64,000 nt of DNA from an uncultured Lachnospiraceae bacterium (GTDB taxonomy: Bacteria > Bacillota > Clostridia > Lachnospirales > Lachnospiraceae), in the NCBI GenBank assembly GCA_910578085.1, contig CAJTPM010000011.1:62001-126000 (forward strand), read 5' to 3'. A program made the position numbers and the translations under genes. The notes under the pieces are model-generated. The model saw only the letters and a program-made list of their open reading frames with translations, ran no database searches and had not been told where the DNA came from. Of the stretch, positions 1 through 9,029 are shown piece by piece. Every line of letters starts with the position of its first letter. Within the stretch, counting starts at the first letter, position 1.

Positions 1-327
1 GAGGGCGATTCCGGGGAGGATTCCGAAGGAGAATCTGACGATCTGGATATGTATGTGAAATTCTCAAAGCCCTATGTATTTGAGGATGATACATACGAAG
101 GGCTTGATATGTCGTGCCTTGAAAACCTCACAACAGACGATTTGACGGAAATCGAAAAGAAGTTTTATAAACAGGGCATCGCCAGCTTTAACCCGGAGAA
201 TACGGCCGTTTATGCAAAGATCGTTGCATGGAAAGCAACCGGGCTTCCGATTGAGTTTTTCAATCAGCTTCCTGTCCGGGATATGCTGAAAATCAAAAGC
301 CGGGTAGTAAATTTTTTCTACAGTTAG
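1..327 (+). CDS. Phage tail assembly chaperone, 0-frame product (5' partial)
   Basis: The frame is already open at base 1, so the gene starts outside the window; 108 residues are visible, beginning in an acidic Gly/Ser/Glu stretch. It lies directly upstream of the tape measure gene, the position of gpG/gpE-type chaperones that coat the tape measure protein during tail assembly. The frame closes at TAG 325-327, but a slippery run just before it allows a longer -1 product (see 309-318). Function is assigned from position and the frameshift arrangement, not from a strong sequence motif. Confidence 0.7.
   Translation, partial: EGDSGEDSEGESDDLDMYVKFSKPYVFEDDTYEGLDMSCLENLTTDDLTEIEKKFYKQGIASFNPENTAVYAKIVAWKATGLPIEFFNQLPVRDMLKIKSRVVNFFYS
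309..318 (+). other. Programmed -1 ribosomal frameshift site in the tail chaperone gene
   Basis: In the 0 frame the codons run GTA AAT TTT TTC TAC AGT TAG. This contains two overlapping X XXY YYZ heptamers, A AAT TTT (309-315) and T TTT TTC (312-318). A -1 slip enters a frame that is open from 318 to a TAA at 534-536, adding about 72 residues that include the segment MDFFLGLALSDF. The extension overlaps the first 74 bases of the tape measure gene. A conserved -1 frameshift immediately upstream of the tape measure is known from lambda G/GT and P2 E/E'. A separate start at ATG 381 for the downstream frame is possible but has no clear ribosome site. Confidence 0.75.
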
Positions 328-462
328 GAATCAGAGCAAAGGACGGACAGGACTTCAAGAAAGTTTCTGTCCGTCTTTCTATGTCTACGAATACCGGGAT
401 GGATTTCTTTTTAGGACTTGCGCTATCTGATTTTATCGACATTGCGAAGGAAGTGGTGGAGT

Positions 463-3400
463 ATGGCAAGCAGCAAAAGGACAGAATACGAAATAGCAAT
501 TCAAGTCGGGGGAAAGGTAGCGGCATCATTCGGTAACAGCGTCCAGAACGTAAACAGCGGCTTTGATTCCATGACGAACATGGCGAAATCTGCCGCAAAA
601 ATGATCGCCGGGGCTTTTGCGGCCGTGAAAGTAGGGCAGTTTGTGACGGATGCCGTGGAGGTGTATTCCGAATTTGAACAGTCGATGGCGAACACGGCCG
701 CCACGGCAAACGCCACAAGGGCCGAGTATGAGCAGCTTGAAGCGGCCGCCCGTGAAATGGGGAAAGCCACGACAAAGACGGCGGCGGAAGCGTCTGATGC
801 GCTTGGATACATGATGCTTGCCGGGTGGGATGTAAACGAAGCGATTTCGGGGCTTGAGCCTGTACTCCGCCTTTCTGAAGCCACACAGATGGATTTGGCA
901 AGATGTTCCGACTTGGTAACGGATTCGATGTCCGCCCTTGGCCTATCGGTAGATGATTTGTATGGGTATCTGGATATATGCACGATGGCGAACAATAAAG
1001 CGAACACATCCGCCGAAGCACTTATGGAAGCCTTTATCGGGTGCGGAGGTACGGCACGGACAGCCGGGGCAAATTTAAACGATACAGCAACCGCATTAGG
1101 AATCCTTGCCAATAACGGCACAAAGGGAGCGGAAGCCGGAACTGCATTAAACTCTATGCTTGTGCGAATGACATCAAAGGATGTCGCTATAAACGCTATG
1201 AAAAAATTAGGCGTGGCGGTATTTGATGATGCCGGGGAGTTTAGGGGGCTTCAAGTCGTGCTTTCGGAAACGCAAAAAGCACTTTCAAACTTGACCGCCG
1301 AAGAACAGGCTTCCTATATGTCAAAAATCGCCGGGACTAATTATTATACAGAAATGAGCTATCTGCTTGACGCAGTTTCGGAAAAGGCAGATGGAACAGC
1401 TACGGCGTGGGATTCGCTATCTGCATCACTGGATGATTCGGACGGCGCTTTAATGAACATGGCAAACACTGTCACGGACACGCTACAGGGCGCATTTGCA
1501 AGGCTTGATTCTGCGGCGGATGATGCAAAGATAAGCCTTGCGGATGCCTTTTCGGATGATTTGAAAGGGATGATTAACGGATTGGCTGAATTTATCCCGA
1601 CATTGACACAGAAATTTATTGATTTTTCCACGAAAGCCGGGCCGAAAATCTCAAAGGCTTTCAAGACCATACAGAAAGGGGCCGGGGATGCGTGGAAAGT
1701 CATTTCAAATATAGGAGGGTGGATTTTAGATAATTTTGATGCCGTACAAGTGGCGATTGTTGGAATCGGGAGTGCTATTGTCGCTTACAAGGTTATCAAT
1801 GGGATTATAGGAATGGTAAACGCTTTCAAAAGTATGTCCTTGGTGCTTACAAATCCTTGGCTTTTGGTGCTTGTGGGAGTGGCGGCTGCAATAGTCGGAA
1901 TAGCAACCGCAATCAAGACCGCTGAAAAACAGGCAGCAAAAAGCAATCTAGCGGAGCATTTCGGGGATATTGCCCTTTCGATGGAGGAAATTTCCGAAGC
2001 GGCGGATTATCTTATCAGAACAGAGGGATTGACGAAAGTGGAAGAATCCCTTGCGGCTTTCGGGGAATTGGACGGCATTGCGGACAGTATGCAGGACAGC
2101 ATCAACGCAATAAACAAAATGAACTGGAAAGTTTCCATCGGGATGGAGTTATCAGCCGATGAACAGGATTCCTATAAAGCGGAGATTGAAAACTACATAG
2201 CACAGGCACAAGCCTATGTAGAGCAAGAGCGGTATGCGCTTGACATCGGATTTTCTGCTATGAGCGATTTAGACCCGGATGAAAGCAATGCGGTAGATAA
2301 AATCCGCCAGTTTTACGAGAATAAGCAAGGCGAATTGTCGGAGTTGGGCGTAAAGCTTTCCGATGCCGTAACGGAAGCTTTTGCCGATGGATTTCTTGAC
2401 ATTGACGAAGCGAACAAAATAGCGGAACTACAGGCACAGATGGCAAACATAGAAAAAGCCCTTGCCACAAGCGATTTTGACGCACAATTAAAGGTTATGG
2501 AGCTTCAGTATTCCGGGGCGGAACTGGATGCGGAATCTTTTCAAGCTTTACAGGAAGAACTTGCAGCACAGACCGAAGCGGCGGCGGCTTCCTTTGAGGA
2601 ATCGCTGCAAAAAAACCTTGCGGCGGCAAAAGTGACATTTGACGGCGGCGGAATGAACTTGGAGGAATACAATACTGCTGTAAATGCCTTTTATGAGGAA
2701 TATCTTTCCGCTGTATCGGAATTAGAGGGGAAATCCCTTGATTTCCAGATCAACACCATCATGCAGCAGTACAGCGATGATGTGGACGCTTTCCGGGAAA
2801 ACATGAATGAGGTTATGGCGGAATTTTCGGATGATGCCTATTCTTGGGATTGGACGGAGCGGCCGGTTATCATGATGGATGCTATGGTGCAAAGCCTGTA
2901 TGACAACGATATTTCAAAAGATACAAAACAGGCCATCGCTATGCTGCTTGAATCTATGCAGCCATCCGTTGAGCAGATGGAGACCCTTAAAAAGAAATAT
3001 GAGGATTTAGGGATGGAGATTCCTAAATCCGTACAGGAAACGCTTTCCAATGCCGACTTGCTATCTGCAATGACAGCCTATGATAAATGGTTTGGAACGG
3101 GCGGCGATGTAGAATCCGTTTGGAAAGTCGCACAAGACTATATCGTAAATAATGCGGATTATGAGGAAATAGAACAGACTTTAAGGGGGTATGGTTGGGA
3201 ATTGCCGGAAGCCGTGGCGGAGGAACTGGAAACGGCGCAAACGGAAACGCTTGCCCCGGCGATAGATGGGATGTATGCGTATAGCGGCGATTACCTCAAT
3301 GAGCAATTTTCACAAGGATTTGATGTATCAACGGATGTCAATGTTACGCTGAATCCTATTATTACCAATGCGGCCGCCGCTGCTATTAACATAGCCACAG

Positions 3401-3837
3401 CCGCCGCAAATGCGGCAAAATCAACAGGAGCAGCCGCCGGGATTGGCGGACATGCAGAGGGCGGAATCTTCGACAGGCCCCATGTGGCATGGTTTGCAGA
3501 GGATGGCCCGGAAGCGGCGATTCCCCTTGACGGCAGCAGCAACGCTATTTCCCTATGGGAAAGGGTGGGAAAACTGTTAGGCGTGTTTGATGGCGGCACG
3601 GCAGCCGGACAGGGGAAAGAACTCTACAACGGCGTGACGAACTACCAGACCACGAACGACAACAGCACATCGGACGAATCAACGGATTCCCGGCAGTTTG
3701 TTTTCTCCCCTCAAATAGAGATCAAAGGGAATACAAGCCGGGAGGATGTGGAAGAAGCCCTCAATATCTCAATGGAGCAATTCCGGGAACTGATGGAGCA
3801 GTACATTGCGGAAAAGGCGAGGGTATCTTTTGCTTAG
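463..3837 (+). CDS. Phage tail tape measure protein (TP901 family core)
   Basis: This 1124-residue protein sets tail length and is threaded inside the growing tail tube. The N-terminal third (about residues 55-290) has the TP901 tape-measure pattern: a FEQSMANTAATA start, alternating small residues and helices. A hydrophobic segment follows near residues 430-490 (VAIVGIGSAIVAYKV, then LLVLVGVAAAIVGIA), as expected for a protein that reaches the host membrane. The rest is long predicted helix rich in Ala, Glu and Gln. The start at ATG 463 is chosen because a GGTGGAG site precedes it; an upstream in-frame start at 418 has none. It overlaps the frameshifted chaperone product. Confidence 0.93.
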   Translation: MASSKRTEYEIAIQVGGKVAASFGNSVQNVNSGFDSMTNMAKSAAKMIAGAFAAVKVGQFVTDAVEVYSEFEQSMANTAATANATRAEYEQLEAAAREMGKATTKTAAEASDALGYMMLAGWDVNEAISGLEPVLRLSEATQMDLARCSDLVTDSMSALGLSVDDLYGYLDICTMANNKANTSAEALMEAFIGCGGTARTAGANLNDTATALGILANNGTKGAEAGTALNSMLVRMTSKDVAINAMKKLGVAVFDDAGEFRGLQVVLSETQKALSNLTAEEQASYMSKIAGTNYYTEMSYLLDAVSEKADGTATAWDSLSASLDDSDGALMNMANTVTDTLQGAFARLDSAADDAKISLADAFSDDLKGMINGLAEFIPTLTQKFIDFSTKAGPKISKAFKTIQKGAGDAWKVISNIGGWILDNFDAVQVAIVGIGSAIVAYKVINGIIGMVNAFKSMSLVLTNPWLLVLVGVAAAIVGIATAIKTAEKQAAKSNLAEHFGDIALSMEEISEAADYLIRTEGLTKVEESLAAFGELDGIADSMQDSINAINKMNWKVSIGMELSADEQDSYKAEIENYIAQAQAYVEQERYALDIGFSAMSDLDPDESNAVDKIRQFYENKQGELSELGVKLSDAVTEAFADGFLDIDEANKIAELQAQMANIEKALATSDFDAQLKVMELQYSGAELDAESFQALQEELAAQTEAAAASFEESLQKNLAAAKVTFDGGGMNLEEYNTAVNAFYEEYLSAVSELEGKSLDFQINTIMQQYSDDVDAFRENMNEVMAEFSDDAYSWDWTERPVIMMDAMVQSLYDNDISKDTKQAIAMLLESMQPSVEQMETLKKKYEDLGMEIPKSVQETLSNADLLSAMTAYDKWFGTGGDVESVWKVAQDYIVNNADYEEIEQTLRGYGWELPEAVAEELETAQTETLAPAIDGMYAYSGDYLNEQFSQGFDVSTDVNVTLNPIITNAAAAAINIATAAANAAKSTGAAAGIGGHAEGGIFDRPHVAWFAEDGPEAAIPLDGSSNAISLWERVGKLLGVFDGGTAAGQGKELYNGVTNYQTTNDNSTSDESTDSRQFVFSPQIEIKGNTSREDVEEALNISMEQFRELMEQYIAEKARVSFA

Positions 3838-3849
3838 AGGTGGCAGCAC

Positions 3850-4047
3850 ATGAAAACATATACAACGATACAGGGCGATATGTGGGATTCAATCGCCTAT
3901 AAGCTGTACGGCGATGAAAAATATATGTGTCAGCTTATGAAAAGCAATTTAGAACTGCTTGATATTTTTATTTTCGGGGCCGGCACGGTTTTAAACGTGC
4001 CGGAACTGGAATCAGAAAAGGAAGCGGATTTGCCGTCATGGAGATAA
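3850..4047 (+). CDS. Phage tail protein X-like, single LysM-type domain
   Basis: A 65-residue protein with the pattern of P2 gpX: an N-terminal TYTTIQGDMWDSIAYKLYG stretch (LysM-like) and a conserved VLNVPEL near the end. In P2-type phages gpX is a small tail or baseplate protein that may bind peptidoglycan or help assemble the hub. It starts 12 bases after the tape measure stop with a GAGGTGG site and is followed 4 bases later by the gpD-like gene, the usual gpX-gpD order. Confidence 0.85.
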   Translation: MKTYTTIQGDMWDSIAYKLYGDEKYMCQLMKSNLELLDIFIFGAGTVLNVPELESEKEADLPSWR

Positions 4048-4051
4048 TGGG

Positions 4052-5278
4052 ATGAAAACAGAGCAGCCGAGAGAAACATTGCTTGAATTATCGTATAACG
4101 GGATAAATGCAACCGGGGATTTTTCGTCAAAGTCGGAATCCTTTTCTTATACGGATGTTGCGTCCGGGGAAGCTGATACGCTTTCGCTTTCTGTAAGCAA
4201 TACAACAGGGCAATGGCTTAACGGGTATATGCCGGAAGATGGGGATTATGTGGATGCAAGGATTGTCGTGCGGAATTGGAACGGCGAGGGGGATAACCGA
4301 AGCCTATCGTGCGGAAAATTCGACCTTGACAGCTTCAGAGCGTCCGGCTATCCAGAAACCGCCACAATCGGCGGAATCACTATCCCCATACGGACGAATT
4401 TCAATGTAACGCAAAAAAGCCGGACTTTCAGCAACACGACAACGAAAAACATTTTATCGGATTTGTGCGCCGGGGCCGGAATCGTCCTAGTGTACGAATC
4501 CGAGGATTACAGCATAGAGGAAGTGGAGCAATCAAAGCAGACGGATATGGAATTTGCTTTCAGCCTATGCAAAAACCACAACCTTGCAATGAAGCTGTAC
4601 AATAGCAAAATGGTGGTGTACGACCAAACAGCCTATGAGAAAAAAGCCCCGGCGTATACTGTCCACAAAAGGGATATGCAGACATACAGCTTCGACCGGG
4701 CAAAGTCAAAACTGTATGACAGCGTACAAATCCAGTATGCAAATCCGGGAAGCGATGAAACATTGACCTATTCTTACACAATCCCCGGAGGAAGCGGAAG
4801 GCGGACGCTGTACATCAACGAACAGGCGGACACATACCGGGATGCAGAGATAAAAGCGAAGTCACAGCTTTTGGAGAACATCCGGGGCGCAATAAGCATC
4901 ACTTTCCGAGTAAAGGGCGATACAAAGCACATAGCCGCCCGGAATATTCGGATTGAGGGAATGGGGAAAGCGGACGGAGTATATTTCATCGACCGGGTAA
5001 CGCATTCCAAAAATGCAAAGGGTACATACACTTGCAGCATAAAGGCGCATCTTTGTGTTACGCACACGGATTTTTCCGCCCCTGTACCGCCGCCACAGGC
5101 ACAGGCAGCGGCCGGAACTACCTACACGGTAGTAAAAGGGGATTGCCTATGGAATATAGCAAAAAAATTCTATGGCAGCGGCCCGAAGTATACGCTGATT
5201 TACAATGCAAACAAAGGCATTATCAAAAATCCAAGCCTTATATATCCGGGGCAAGTCTTAACAATCCCCCCGGCATGA
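4052..5278 (+). CDS. gpD-like baseplate hub (late control) protein with C-terminal LysM
   Basis: A 408-residue protein. Residues 1-330 resemble the gpD/gp27 hub fold that forms the ring under the tail tube, with the typical beta-rich text (DTLSLSVSN, LSCGKFDLDSF, NILSDLCAGAGI). A Pro/Gln/Ala linker follows, then a C-terminal LysM domain (TYTVVKGDCLWNIAKKFYG to YPGQVLTIPP) that may hold the tail tip at the cell wall. gpX before it and the spike gene after it fit a hub role. Confidence 0.85.
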   Translation: MKTEQPRETLLELSYNGINATGDFSSKSESFSYTDVASGEADTLSLSVSNTTGQWLNGYMPEDGDYVDARIVVRNWNGEGDNRSLSCGKFDLDSFRASGYPETATIGGITIPIRTNFNVTQKSRTFSNTTTKNILSDLCAGAGIVLVYESEDYSIEEVEQSKQTDMEFAFSLCKNHNLAMKLYNSKMVVYDQTAYEKKAPAYTVHKRDMQTYSFDRAKSKLYDSVQIQYANPGSDETLTYSYTIPGGSGRRTLYINEQADTYRDAEIKAKSQLLENIRGAISITFRVKGDTKHIAARNIRIEGMGKADGVYFIDRVTHSKNAKGTYTCSIKAHLCVTHTDFSAPVPPPQAQAAAGTTYTVVKGDCLWNIAKKFYGSGPKYTLIYNANKGIIKNPSLIYPGQVLTIPPA

Positions 5279-5291
5279 TCGGAGGAAACGC

Positions 5292-5786
5292 ATGGAGGAT
5301 ATTATCAGAATCGGGAAAATATCAACAGTCAATTATGCGGCCGGCACGGCATCGGTTATATACACGGACAGGAACAACGAAGTATCCCCGTCCTTTCCGT
5401 TTTTTAGCTTAGTGTATGAGATGCCGAAAGTGGATGATACAGTGGTGGTTATCATGCTTCCGAACTCCACAACAAAGGGATTCATCCTTGGAGTGCCGTT
5501 TAGCGGCAAAAAAATCCCGGCGGAGAACGGACAAGGAATTTTCTATAAGGAATTTCAAGACGGCACAAGCATTTTATATAACCCCAAAACAAAGAACATG
5601 GAAGTATCCACAAAAAAAATCACGCTGAAATCCGTTGCCGCTGACAGCTTGACCGTAAAGGGGGAAATAAAGGCAAAGACCATCACGGCGGAGAAGATCA
5701 CGGCGGATGATTTGGAAGTGTCCGGCACGGCGAAAATAAAAAATCTGGAAGTGTCCGGCACGGCAACCGGGCATTTCCCGGACTGA
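5292..5786 (+). CDS. gpV-like baseplate spike protein
   Basis: 164 residues. The N-terminal half has an OB-fold-like pattern (IGKISTVNYAAGTASVIYTD, VVVIMLPNSTTKGFILGVPF) as in P2 gpV/gp45 spikes. The C-terminal half is a short beta repeat of Thr/Lys/Ile/Glu-rich strands (KAKTITAEKITADDLEVSG, then LEVSGTA twice) suggesting a trimeric beta-helix tip. It lies between the gpD-like and gpU-like genes and is preceded by a GGAGGAAACGC site. The spike would pierce the cell envelope when the tail contracts. Confidence 0.8.
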   Translation: MEDIIRIGKISTVNYAAGTASVIYTDRNNEVSPSFPFFSLVYEMPKVDDTVVVIMLPNSTTKGFILGVPFSGKKIPAENGQGIFYKEFQDGTSILYNPKTKNMEVSTKKITLKSVAADSLTVKGEIKAKTITAEKITADDLEVSGTAKIKNLEVSGTATGHFPD

Positions 5787-5801
5787 TAGGAGCGTGGAAA
5801 G

Positions 5802-6191
5802 ATGGCGGTTGGATACTTTGGGGATGTGGTTTTCTCTACATCGGATAAAAAAATACTTAGCTTCCGGGATTTCAAACTTTCCGCTTCGTCTAGTTGGGGC
5901 GAACACAAGAGGAACGGGCGGAAGTCTGAATGGGAGTTTCTTGGGCCGAATGCCGAAAAGGTGTCGTTTGTTGTCGTACTTGATGCCAATTATGGCGTAA
6001 ACCCCCGGCGTGAAATCGAAAAATTGATTGGATATGTGGAAAGCGGCGCAATAAATCCGCTTGTAATCGGTGGGAAAAAAGTGGGCGGCCGGTGGAGGGC
6101 TACGGCTGTATCGTCCACATGGGGGCATATCATGAATGACGGAAAGCTTGTAAAAGCATCCGCATCCCTCACGCTTGAAGAATACGAATAG
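5802..6191 (+). CDS. gpU-like tail protein
   Basis: 129 residues with a pattern close to P2 gpU: an N-terminal GYFGDVVF, then LSASSSWGEHKR, FLGPNAEKVSFVVVLDANYGVNPRREIEKL split over the middle, and a C-terminal LTLEEYE. gpU-type proteins cap or terminate the tail. It starts 15 bases after the spike gene. The assignment rests on motif resemblance plus position. Confidence 0.75.
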   Translation: MAVGYFGDVVFSTSDKKILSFRDFKLSASSSWGEHKRNGRKSEWEFLGPNAEKVSFVVVLDANYGVNPRREIEKLIGYVESGAINPLVIGGKKVGGRWRATAVSSTWGHIMNDGKLVKASASLTLEEYE

Positions 6192-6203
6192 GAGGGCTTG
6201 CAG

Positions 6204-6515
6204 ATGATCGCAATAGGCGAAATTGAATTTGAATTAAATTCCCCGGTTGAAATAGCACTTCGGAAAGAATTGCTTGACAATGCCGCCACAATCCTTTCGA
6301 CCCTACGGGGAACGAATCCACAGGATAGGGGGATGGGGCTTGTATCAAGTGACATCATCGGGCGGCCCGTATATGCCGCAAAGGGTGCTTTCAGCGTACA
6401 GGCAATAGAGCAGATAGACAGATACGAGCCTAGATTGGCGGTTGTCGAAATAAATTTTGAGTGCAGAGAAGATAAAATAATTCCAAAGGTGGTGCTTACA
6501 TACAATGGCGATTAA
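6204..6515 (+). CDS. gp25/gpW-like baseplate wedge protein
   Basis: 103 residues in the position of P2 gpW / T4 gp25, a small wedge protein that primes sheath polymerisation, directly before gpJ. The text (EIALRKELLDNAATILSTLRGTN..., RLAVVEINFE, near the C-terminus KVVLTYNGD) fits the family. ATG 6204 is preferred over TTG 6198 because the GGAGGG site (6191-6196) is seven bases from the ATG and only one from the TTG. The 3' end overlaps the gpJ start by 11 bases, suggesting coupled translation. Confidence 0.75.
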   Translation: MIAIGEIEFELNSPVEIALRKELLDNAATILSTLRGTNPQDRGMGLVSSDIIGRPVYAAKGAFSVQAIEQIDRYEPRLAVVEINFECREDKIIPKVVLTYNGD

Positions 6516-7662
6516 CATTCAGAATCTTTATAATTTGCCGGATATTTCCGTGATTGATGATGTGGATATAGAGAGCATGAAAAAAGAAATGATTTCGGAC
6601 TTTGAATCGAACTATAAAGAGGAAACGGGGGAATCCGTGACGCTTTATCCGGCAGACAAAGACCGCATCAAATTAAATGTGGTGGCAAACAAGCTTTACC
6701 AAGCTTATCAGTGCATAGACAGGGGCTTCAAAATGAATTTCCTTAAATATGCCTATGGGGATTATCTGAAACACTTGGGGGCGATGAAAAAGACATTTAA
6801 GCAGGATTCCCGGCCGGCCGTTACGGTACTTCGCTTTTCCCTTTCGGAAGCCCGTACACAGGTTACGGCGATTCCACAGGGAAAAAGGGCAACCGCCGGG
6901 GATAATGTCTTTTTTGCAACGGATGACTATGCGGAGATTGCCCCCGGACAGCTTTTTGTCGATGTTCCGGCCACTTGTACGGAATTAGGCACGGTTGGAA
7001 ATCAGTATATCCCCGGACAGATTAACGCAATGGCGGACAAAATCCCCTATATTGCGAGCGTGGAGAATATCAGCGCATCGGACGGCGGCAGCGGAGAAGA
7101 AACGGATTCCGCTTTCCGGGAGAGGATATTTCTTGCCCCATCGTCTTATTCGACCGCCGGCCCGGAGGATGCTTATATATATTGGGTGCGGCAATACAAT
7201 TCGGCGGCAATAGAGGATGTAAAAGTGAATACCACAAAGGATGCAGAAGTGGACATCCGGCTTGTGCTTACAGACGGGGCCTTGCCATCCGCCGCTTTCC
7301 TTGCCGATCTGACGGATTACCTCACGACATCCGCCATCCGTCCGCTTACGGATAAAATGTCGGTGGCTGCGCCGGATGTCGTGGAATATGACCTTGATTT
7401 TACTTACTATATCGGGCGGAGCAGCAAGGAAAACGTGGAAGCAATACAGGCGGCGGCGGAGGAAGCCAAGGATGCCTATGTGGCATGGCAAAAAACCCAT
7501 ATAGGGGCAGACATAAACACGGATGTGCTTGTGGAGTTTTTGAGGGCGGCCGGCGTGAAAAGGGCGGAAATTAGAAAGCCATCATACAAAATAATCACAA
7601 ACACGGAAATAGCATCCGCAAAATCTGTAAAAATGGCTTATGGAGGGCTAGAAAATGATTAG
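6505..7662 (+). CDS. Baseplate J-like protein
   Basis: 385 residues of the gpJ/gp47 baseplate wedge family. Typical elements are visible: YKEETGESVTLYPADKDRIK near the N-terminus, a central GTVGNQYIPGQIN with PYIASVEN, the GGSGEETDSAFRERIFLAPSS segment, and a C-terminal region predicting alternating helix and strand. It is an essential wedge component linking the sheath to the baseplate. It overlaps both neighbours (gp25-like and gpI-like) by short stretches, as in other contractile tails. Confidence 0.92.
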   Translation: MAINIQNLYNLPDISVIDDVDIESMKKEMISDFESNYKEETGESVTLYPADKDRIKLNVVANKLYQAYQCIDRGFKMNFLKYAYGDYLKHLGAMKKTFKQDSRPAVTVLRFSLSEARTQVTAIPQGKRATAGDNVFFATDDYAEIAPGQLFVDVPATCTELGTVGNQYIPGQINAMADKIPYIASVENISASDGGSGEETDSAFRERIFLAPSSYSTAGPEDAYIYWVRQYNSAAIEDVKVNTTKDAEVDIRLVLTDGALPSAAFLADLTDYLTTSAIRPLTDKMSVAAPDVVEYDLDFTYYIGRSSKENVEAIQAAAEEAKDAYVAWQKTHIGADINTDVLVEFLRAAGVKRAEIRKPSYKIITNTEIASAKSVKMAYGGLEND

Positions 7663-8677
7663 TCTTTCTGAAATCGGCGGATTATATCTATCTACCCCGG
7701 CGAATTTAAAGGATGCAAGGACGAAAGCTTTCATGTATGCTTGCGACAAACAGATTAAAAAGCTGATAGAGCGCACGGAAAAGGTAAAAGTTTGGTGCGC
7801 CGTGGAATCAGTGGATGAAAAATACCTTGATTACATGGCAGCGGACAGCCGGACGCTTTTTTACAATTCATCCCTTGCGCCGGACGTGAAGCGCAAGCTG
7901 ATAGCAAATTCTCAATATTGGTACATGAAATTAGGCACATCGGCGGCGATGGAAGAAATGATAAACATTGTTTTCCAGAACAACGACACAAGCATCGAAG
8001 AATGGTACAGCTACGCCGGAGAAGCGTTTCACTTTAGAATAGCGGTATCATCCGCCGTTACTACAGTCGAAATGTCCGAGTTTTTGAAATATGTAAACGA
8101 GGTAAAAAACGCCCGGTCAATCATTGACTATCTTGTTCTGCAAAGCAGAAGCACGCTTGTACTGCAAAATGATTCAGACTATAGCCGTCTGTCCTTTGAG
8201 CCTTGCAGCAATGATTTTTATTGCGGCACGGCCCCGGATTACGCTATGGGATTACATACGGCAGAAAGCGGCCTGCAGTTGTCCGGCAATGGGAAACTGT
8301 ATCAAACGGAGCATGAGCCGGCCGGCACGACCCCGGATTACGCTAAGGGATTAAAACTTGCGGAAGGGATTCTTTCCGTTGGGAATGATGAAAGCGCAAT
8401 TCCGTTCGCTTATGGCATGGACGATCAGACCGAAACAGGCACGGCCCCGGATTATGCTATGGGATTACAGCTTGCAGAAGGGGAATTGTGCGCCGAAAAT
8501 GGCAGCAATTCACAATCTTTCGATTACAGCATGGACAATCAAACGGAAAGCGGCACATTTCCGAATTACGCTATGGCGGCGCAGTTTGCGGAGGAATCGC
8601 TTGATATTGCAGAATCCGGCGATGCAATCCCTTTTGAGTACCGTGTTGATAATAAATTTGCATCCGAGGATGTGTAA
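7655..8677 (+). CDS. gpI-like tail protein with C-terminal 38-residue repeats
   Basis: 340 residues. Residues 1-165 follow the P2 gpI/XkdT-neighbour pattern (helical, with YLDYMAADSRTLFY and a WYMKLGTSAAMEEMINIVF stretch), which attaches tail fibres to the baseplate. The remainder is unusual: four imperfect units starting G-T-x-P-[DN]-YAM/K, with spacings of 33, 38 and 38 codons, then AEE/AEG and an Asp/Asn/Gln-rich tail. The stop is followed by the next gene 20 bases on. The family call comes from position after gpJ and the N-terminal half; the repeat part is unrecognised. Confidence 0.8.
   Translation: MISLSEIGGLYLSTPANLKDARTKAFMYACDKQIKKLIERTEKVKVWCAVESVDEKYLDYMAADSRTLFYNSSLAPDVKRKLIANSQYWYMKLGTSAAMEEMINIVFQNNDTSIEEWYSYAGEAFHFRIAVSSAVTTVEMSEFLKYVNEVKNARSIIDYLVLQSRSTLVLQNDSDYSRLSFEPCSNDFYCGTAPDYAMGLHTAESGLQLSGNGKLYQTEHEPAGTTPDYAKGLKLAEGILSVGNDESAIPFAYGMDDQTETGTAPDYAMGLQLAEGELCAENGSNSQSFDYSMDNQTESGTFPNYAMAAQFAEESLDIAESGDAIPFEYRVDNKFASEDV
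8225..8670 (+). repeat. Tandem imperfect repeats inside the gpI-like gene
   Basis: Four copies of a motif beginning GGCAC(G/A)(G/A/T)..CCGGATTA(C/T)GCTA are found at about 8225, 8324, 8438 and 8552. The last two intervals are exactly 114 bases (38 codons); the first is 99. The head of each unit is well conserved (about 25 bases) and the rest diverges, as in old tandem duplications under selection. Confidence 0.8.
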
Positions 8678-8697
8678 AGGAAAGGAGAGAAAGCACT

Positions 8698-9006
8698 ATG
8701 CTAATGAGCAATGGAGAGATAGCGGCACTAAAGAACTATCTCAAAAACCGTGTGGCATACGCAAAGTATTATTCCGGCGGAAATTGGCACAAAATCGACG
8801 TGTACAAGGTTGATGTATTGCCGGACGGACGCTTTGCGGCTTACATCTTATTCGGGCATGATGCGCCGAATCAGATCAGCAAAATAGAATTTTACAATGT
8901 GGACGGCGGAATCTTTGCTTCCGGCACGGAATCCATCAATAAGGAATCGTTTTCTGAAGGAATCCTGTACCGATACACAATAGCGATTAAGCAGACCACG
9001 GAGTAA
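8698..9006 (+). CDS. Small phage tail-region protein, unknown function
   Basis: 102 residues, not recognised. The text alternates charged helix (GEIAALKNYLKNRVAYAKYY) and beta-like segments (FAAYILFGHDAPNQISKIEFYN). It is preceded by AAAGGAG 10 bases before the ATG; an alternative ATG lies two codons downstream. Position between the gpI-like gene and the DGR target suggests a tail fibre or fibre-assembly component. A later neighbour (9030-9524) ends in a similar beta-rich segment that mentions the same kind of field (SGGYVESVEFYDL), so the two may be related in fold. Confidence 0.7.
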   Translation: MLMSNGEIAALKNYLKNRVAYAKYYSGGNWHKIDVYKVDVLPDGRFAAYILFGHDAPNQISKIEFYNVDGGIFASGTESINKESFSEGILYRYTIAIKQTTE

Positions 9007-9029
9007 AAGGAAAGGAGTTAGTTGCAAAG

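Noticed and set aside
293..1121. Long minus-strand frames opposite the tape measure gene
   Set aside because: Shadows of a strongly biased phage gene; Ser/Ala/Pro-rich products without start signals.
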